64,000 nucleotides of DNA from JADFXI01 sp963784135 (GTDB lineage Bacteria > Nitrospirota > Thermodesulfovibrionia > Thermodesulfovibrionales > Dissulfurispiraceae), in the NCBI GenBank assembly GCA_963784135.1, contig CAWAQG010000012.1:124001-188000 (forward strand), in the 5' to 3' direction. Below are positions 60,329-64,000 of this stretch, one piece after another; the first letter of the stretch is position 1; each line of letters opens with the position of its first letter. Below the pieces are notes generated by a model. That model worked only from the letters and a program-made list of their open reading frames with translations, was not told the DNA's origin and made no database searches. The position numbers and the translations under genes are program-made.

Positions 60329-61189
60329 TTGCTGAAACTGCGCGATGGCATAGTCGAACTTTACAGGAAGGTCGCAATCTCTGTTCCCAAGGATATAGAG
60401 GAGGCGTTGAAAGCGGCCTGTTCGAAGGAGACCCAGGTCCTTGCCAGGGAATCCCTTGAGAGTGTACTGAAAAAAGTCCACCTTGCAAGGGCCGGCAGTT
60501 GTCCCATATGTGAGGACACGGGTTTCCCGGTCTTTTTCGTCAAGGTCCCGATGGGCCTGAGCCACCGGGCCATAAGAGAGGTCATTATTGATGCGACGAG
60601 GCTGGCTACGAAAAGAGTGCCTCTTACTCCCAATGCCGTAAGCAGTATCACGGACATGAATTCAGGGGACAACGTCGGCGACGCCTTCCCGCTGGTGTAC
60701 ATTGACGAGACGGATGAGCAGACACTCACGGTTGATCTTATGCTGAAAAGCGGACTTAGCGAAAACCTGGGGCAGATATATAAGCTCCCCGCTTTGCTTA
60801 ACATGGGCGGGCTTGAAGTCGCTGCCGGAAGGGACTTTGACGGTGTCGGGAAGTGTGTTCTCGATGCAGTATCGAGGGCCCGGGGCGAAGGCTGCCCTCC
60901 CTACACAATAGGGGTAGCGATAGGGGGCGCAAAGGACCAGGTAACTTTTCTGTCAAAAAAGCAGTTGATGAGAAGGCTTCATGACGTCCACGCTGATCCG
61001 GCAATTGCCGGCCTTGAAGCGAGGATACTTAATGAAATAAACAGCCTCGACAGCGGGTCTCCGGGGGTTGCGGGGCAGACCGTCGCTCTCGGCGTAAAGA
61101 TCGCGGCTGCATACCGCCATCCTGAATCGTATTTTGTCGATGTTTCTTTTGCCTGCTGGGCACATAGAAGGGGAAGACTGATATGGTAA
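60329..61189 (+). CDS. Class I fumarate/tartrate dehydratase alpha-domain protein
   Basis: This is the alpha (N-terminal) half of the [4Fe-4S] hydro-lyase family (FumA/TtdA type). Visible elements are DIEEALKAACSKETQVLARE, the cluster cysteine in CPICEDTGFPVFFVK, VSSITDMNSGDNVGDAFP, and the second and third cysteines in GVGKCVLDAV and EGCPPYTIGVAIGG. TTG at 60,329 is the likely start. The beta half, normally the next gene, is absent; downstream is an SDR. It either pairs with a subunit encoded elsewhere or has another role. Confidence 0.85.
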   Translation: MLKLRDGIVELYRKVAISVPKDIEEALKAACSKETQVLARESLESVLKKVHLARAGSCPICEDTGFPVFFVKVPMGLSHRAIREVIIDATRLATKRVPLTPNAVSSITDMNSGDNVGDAFPLVYIDETDEQTLTVDLMLKSGLSENLGQIYKLPALLNMGGLEVAAGRDFDGVGKCVLDAVSRARGEGCPPYTIGVAIGGAKDQVTFLSKKQLMRRLHDVHADPAIAGLEARILNEINSLDSGSPGVAGQTVALGVKIAAAYRHPESYFVDVSFACWAHRRGRLIW

Positions 61190-61197
61190 CATAAAAG

Positions 61198-61332
61198 AAC
61201 GTGAATCGTGAGACGTGAATCGTGAAAAGTAAAAGAACACAAACCAAAGAGACAGACACAAAGAACTTTAAACGTGAAAACGTCAAAAATGAAAGTAGTC
61301 TCTATTCACGATTCACGTCTCACGATTCACGG
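61198..61332. repeat. CGTGAA heptamer inverted-array element (fumarase/SDR)
   Basis: Left arm CGTGAAT-CGTGAGA-CGTGAAT-CGTGAAA; right arm CACGATT-CACGTCT-CACGATT-CACGG. The spacer (AACCAAAGAGACAGACACAA) is homologous to those at 57.3 and 36.4 kb. It ends directly before the ATG of the SDR gene. Confidence 0.9.
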
Positions 61333-62259
61333 ATGTTCTTTATTGCCGGCGGCACCGGATTTATCGGCAGACATCTTATAAGCGCACTCGCTGCCGGCGG
61401 GATGCAGGCCGTTTGCCTGGTGCGGTCTCCCGCTAAGAGTGAGATATGCAAAAAAGCGGGTTTCGACGTTGCCATCGGGGACATTACCGACCGTGAAAGT
61501 CTTAAAGGCAAGCTCGACAACTGCGATACGGTAGTCCATCTCGTCGGCATAATAGAAGAAAAGGAAGGCCTCAGTTTTGAAAGGGTCCATGTCTCCGGCA
61601 CGGAGAATCTGGTAGACGAGGCAAAGAAAGCAAAGGTCAAGCATTTCTTTTATCAAAGCGCGCTCGGCGCATTGCCCTCTTCCTGGTCAAGGTACCTTAA
61701 GACAAAAGCGGAGGCTGAAGAGATCGTCAGGACGAGCGGAATTCCCTTTACCATTTTCAGGCCGTCTCTTGTTGTGGGAAACGGGGACGGGTTTACCTTA
61801 ATGCTCAAAGAGCTCATTGCATCCAGTCCTGTTGTTCCTGTCCCCGGAGACGGCAAGGCAAAATTTCAGCCTCTTTACATCGGGGACTGGGTCAAATGTT
61901 TTATCAAACTTTTTTCATCCCCGTCGCCTGTTGTCAGGGACGCTTCACCTGTATATGAACTGGGAGGTCCGGAACATCTTACTTATAATGAACTTCTTTC
62001 CCTGCTTATGGAGGCAATGGGTACCCATAAGCCCATTGTTCATGTTCCTATGGAGATGGTCAAACTTGGACTGCCTTTATCGAGGGTTTTTCAGGGGATG
62101 GCCGGCATATTGGGGAAAAAGATTCCGTCTGTCACCGGCGAGCAGTTGCGGCTGCTGGAGACAGACAATATTTGTGATACGGATGCAGTGGAAAGGAATT
62201 TCGGGTTTGTCCCGCTCCGCTACAACGAGGCGCTGAAGTTATTCATAAAAAAACAGTAG
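61333..62259 (+). CDS. NAD(P)-binding SDR, NDUFA9-like atypical SDR
   Basis: The start at 61,333 (MFFIAGGTGFIGRHL) is immediately after the repeat; the frame is open upstream only by translation of the repeat. The Rossmann motif is GGTGFIG, with VVHLVGII and the active region QSALGALPSSWSRYLKTKAE (Tyr-x-x-x-Lys) and TIFRPSLVVG. The 308-residue protein is an atypical SDR related to complex I subunit NDUFA9 and UbiE/quinone-linked reductases. Substrate is unknown. Confidence 0.88.
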   Translation: MFFIAGGTGFIGRHLISALAAGGMQAVCLVRSPAKSEICKKAGFDVAIGDITDRESLKGKLDNCDTVVHLVGIIEEKEGLSFERVHVSGTENLVDEAKKAKVKHFFYQSALGALPSSWSRYLKTKAEAEEIVRTSGIPFTIFRPSLVVGNGDGFTLMLKELIASSPVVPVPGDGKAKFQPLYIGDWVKCFIKLFSSPSPVVRDASPVYELGGPEHLTYNELLSLLMEAMGTHKPIVHVPMEMVKLGLPLSRVFQGMAGILGKKIPSVTGEQLRLLETDNICDTDAVERNFGFVPLRYNEALKLFIKKQ

Positions 62260-62299
62260 CTGCCCTATTTTTAAAAAGGCTTCGACTTTCCGGTGTCCC

Positions 62300-62424
62300 G
62301 TCATACCCGCCCCCGATAACGGCCTTCGAGGGCAGGCTACGGCGGGTATCCATCTTTTTTGTATGAAGGCTTGATGATCAGAGTAAAATGGATCCCCGAT
62401 AAAGGAGTTCGGGGATGACGATAA
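62300..62424. repeat. REP-like palindrome pair
   Basis: GTCATACCCGCC with GGCGGGTATCC (about 62,299-62,351) and GATCCCCGATAAAGGAGTTC with GGGGATGAC (62,392-62,419). It fills the gap between the convergent SDR and UspA genes and may help separate them. Confidence 0.65.
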
Positions 62425-62475
62425 ATTTCTTACTTTCGAGACAATAACAGAAAATATTGAGTTTATAGACTGACT

Positions 62476-62895
62476 CTATTTAACTACAAGTACCGAGCAT
62501 TTGGAATAATCGACAACTTTGGATGATACGCTGCCCAGCAGGAACTTTTTTGCTCCGTGCCTGCCGTGAGAGCCGGTCACAATAAGATCAACCTTCATTT
62601 TCTGTGCGGTCTCCAGTATCTTTTCAGCAGGATCTCCCTGCCTGATCAGGGTTTTGACATCAACTGACTTTCCCGACAGGGATTTTCTTATTTTTTCCAT
62701 GGCGTCCCGCGTCTCATTCGACAATGATTCGAAGATACGGTTTCTATCAGCGTCCGGCAGTTCAGTAAGGTAAAGCTCAGGGACTACAGCAACCACGGTA
62801 AGCGATCCATTAAAGCTTACTGATAATTCGATGGCTTTCTTCAACGCCTTATCGGATGATTTGGAGCCATCATGGGCAACAAGTATTTTTTGCAT
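62476..62895 (-). CDS. Universal stress protein (UspA family)
   Basis: The 139-residue alpha/beta protein begins MQKILVAHDGSKSSDKALKK and ends with the nucleotide-binding loop GSHGRHGAKKFLLGSVSSKV (G-x2-G-x9-G-S/T), followed by CSVLVVK, so it should bind ATP like MJ0577. AKxxVDLIVTGSHG is in place. The role is general stress adaptation by family. GGGGG lies upstream of the ATG. An inverted hexamer array separates it from der. Confidence 0.92.
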   Translation of the reverse strand: MQKILVAHDGSKSSDKALKKAIELSVSFNGSLTVVAVVPELYLTELPDADRNRIFESLSNETRDAMEKIRKSLSGKSVDVKTLIRQGDPAEKILETAQKMKVDLIVTGSHGRHGAKKFLLGSVSSKVVDYSKCSVLVVK

Positions 62896-62924
62896 TATTC
62901 CCCCCTTTAAAATACAGGTTTAGG

Positions 62925-62992
62925 CTGAGGCTGAGGTTGAGAAAAACCAGGGTCGACTCCATCTTAACCTTAACCTTAATCTTAGCCCGTAT
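62925..62992. repeat. Inverted hexamer array, GGCTGA word
   Basis: Left arm GGCTGA-GGCTGA-GGTTGA (62,926-62,943 approximately) and right arm CTTAAC-CTTAAC-CTTAAT-CTTAGC (62,960-62,985) are complementary with G-T differences. It has the same layout as the heptamer arrays but a 6-bp period. Confidence 0.65.
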
Positions 62993-63003
62993 TTTAGCAT
63001 ATT

Positions 63004-64000
63004 TTACCGTGGCTTAACATGAATTTTTATTGGAGTCCCTTTAAATGAGTATTCATCCCTCAGATTTTTTTCTATATATTTGAGTTGCGGCGCTTTGAGC
63101 ATTGATGGGTAATTTGCAAAAATGGCGAAGACCGGAGGCTCAATCTCTGCCTGCGTTATATAATGAAGTTTGAGATCTTTGCCTTTGTACCTCGGCAGCG
63201 GTCCTGCTGAGACCAGCTTTTCGAGGAACCTGTTCAGTTCCCCTGTGGGGATTCTTTTCCTTCTTTCAGCGATAATTTCATCAATAAAGGAGAATATCTT
63301 GGTTATTCTTGTCTTTTCGAGGCCGGAAACGGTAATGGCGGGAGCATAGTGCATAAACCACATTTTCCTGTTGAGCTGGTCCGTAATTTTTTTAAAGGCA
63401 TTTTCGGGGTCTTTTACCAGGTCCCATTTGTTAAGCAGAAACAGCGCCCCCTTGCCGTACTCGTCGACAATGCCCGCAATTCTTTGGTCCTGGTCAGTTA
63501 TACCTTCCGAGGCATCGAGAACGATAACGGCAACATCTGCCCGCTCAATGCTCTTTACCGCCCTGATCATCGAAAAACTTTCAAGGGAATAATCTTTTTG
63601 TTTTTTCCTGATCCCTGCGGTATCAACGAACAGATATTTTTTGCCATAATGGGTGCATACGGAATCAACAGAGTCTCTCGTTGTACCGGGGACAGGGCTG
63701 ACAATATGTCTTCTTTTGCCGAGAAGCGAATTGATAAGAGTTGATTTTCCGGCATTCGGCCTCCCGACAACAGCAATTCTTGGGATACCGGTTTCTTCCA
63801 GTGCAGCGCTTTCCGTATCGCTGCCGGCGGGAAGGCAGGCAATGACAGCGTCCATCAGCTCGTCAATCCCGAGCCCGGTTATGGCGGAAACAGGGACAAT
63901 TTCTTTCGCGCCTATACTGTAAAACTCCAGTGCCCTGGCTTCTTTTACCATGCTGTCGATCTTGTTGACCGCCCAGAGGATTTTTTTCCCTGATTTTCTA
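63004..64000 (-). CDS. der: Ribosome-assembly GTPase Der (EngA), C-terminal two-thirds, runs off the window
   Basis: Der is a double GTPase for 50S maturation. The window holds the end of GTPase domain 1 (NKID and VSAITGLGIDELM), the complete domain 2 with G1 VVGRPNAGKST, G2 region PGTTRDS, G3 VDTAGIRKK and G4 LLNKWDLV, and the C-terminal KH-like domain ending EYSFKGTPIKIHVKPR. The upstream part of the gene lies beyond 64,000 on this strand (RKSGKKILWAVNKIDS leads into the window edge). It is intact as far as visible. Confidence 0.96.
   Translation of the reverse strand, partial: RKSGKKILWAVNKIDSMVKEARALEFYSIGAKEIVPVSAITGLGIDELMDAVIACLPAGSDTESAALEETGIPRIAVVGRPNAGKSTLINSLLGKRRHIVSPVPGTTRDSVDSVCTHYGKKYLFVDTAGIRKKQKDYSLESFSMIRAVKSIERADVAVIVLDASEGITDQDQRIAGIVDEYGKGALFLLNKWDLVKDPENAFKKITDQLNRKMWFMHYAPAITVSGLEKTRITKIFSFIDEIIAERRKRIPTGELNRFLEKLVSAGPLPRYKGKDLKLHYITQAEIEPPVFAIFANYPSMLKAPQLKYIEKNLRDEYSFKGTPIKIHVKPR

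Noticed and set aside
61222..61332. N-terminal extension of the SDR (37 residues from 61,222)
   Set aside because: The extra residues are encoded by the repeat and a similar peptide starts paralogue 3, an unrelated protein; the Rossmann fold begins at 61,333.

Overview
This 64 kb window looks like one contig of a bacterial chromosome of moderate GC content. Gene content and order (guaB-guaA-ispA-dxs-tlyA, hrcA-grpE-dnaK-dnaJ behind a CIRCE operator, ssrA next to smpB, an AcsE-like methyltransferase, a chemoreceptor fused to hemerythrin, large surface-glycan clusters) suggest an anaerobic or microaerophilic Gram-negative lineage, perhaps Nitrospirota or a deltaproteobacterium-like group. That taxon is inference only.

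Layout. 1-2.26 kb: minus strand, an unknown gene closed by a terminator, behind a gene-free block rich in possible RNA structure, downstream of the 3' end of tmRNA. 2.26-10 kb: ssrA, smpB, a lipoprotein, a small ORF, the N-degron proteolysis genes aat-clpA-clpS, fmdB, hfq, a Nudix gene and a PpiD-like gene; aat, clpA, clpS and the PpiD-like gene carry frameshifts. 10-17 kb: guaB, guaA, ispA, dxs, tlyA. 17-34.3 kb: a surface-polysaccharide region with GT2 and GT-C glycosyltransferases, FemAB-like protein, deacetylase, truncated flippase, radical SAM enzyme, an epimerase, an SqdB-type UDP-sulfoquinovose synthase and a CapD-like dehydratase. 34.6-44 kb: orphan antitoxin, decarboxylase-speE, hrcA-grpE-dnaK-dnaJ, uppP, rsmE. 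44-64 kb: hemerythrin chemoreceptor, ApbE, three GT-C/TPR paralogues, a UPF0182 protein, an MNT/HEPN pair, AcsE-like and fumarase-alpha-like enzymes, an NDUFA9-like SDR, UspA and the C-terminal part of Der.

The most striking content is repeated DNA. (i) A CGTGAA(T/A/C)-type heptamer repeat forms inverted arrays of about 100-190 bp at nine gene boundaries and also lies in frame inside two GT-C/TPR genes. (ii) Other inverted arrays have the same architecture and a 6-7 bp period but unrelated words. (iii) Paired ATTCC...GGAAT palindromes, a GTGCTT(N4)AGCAC hairpin and a CCCTCC...AGGGG palindrome recur between and inside genes. (iv) Three copies of a terminal-inverted-repeat element carry a GIY-YIG nuclease ORF between dRS3-like palindromes; each copy is disabled by a different lesion. 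Two paralogous membrane proteins have collected different repeat families in the same loops, as with Rickettsia palindromic elements.
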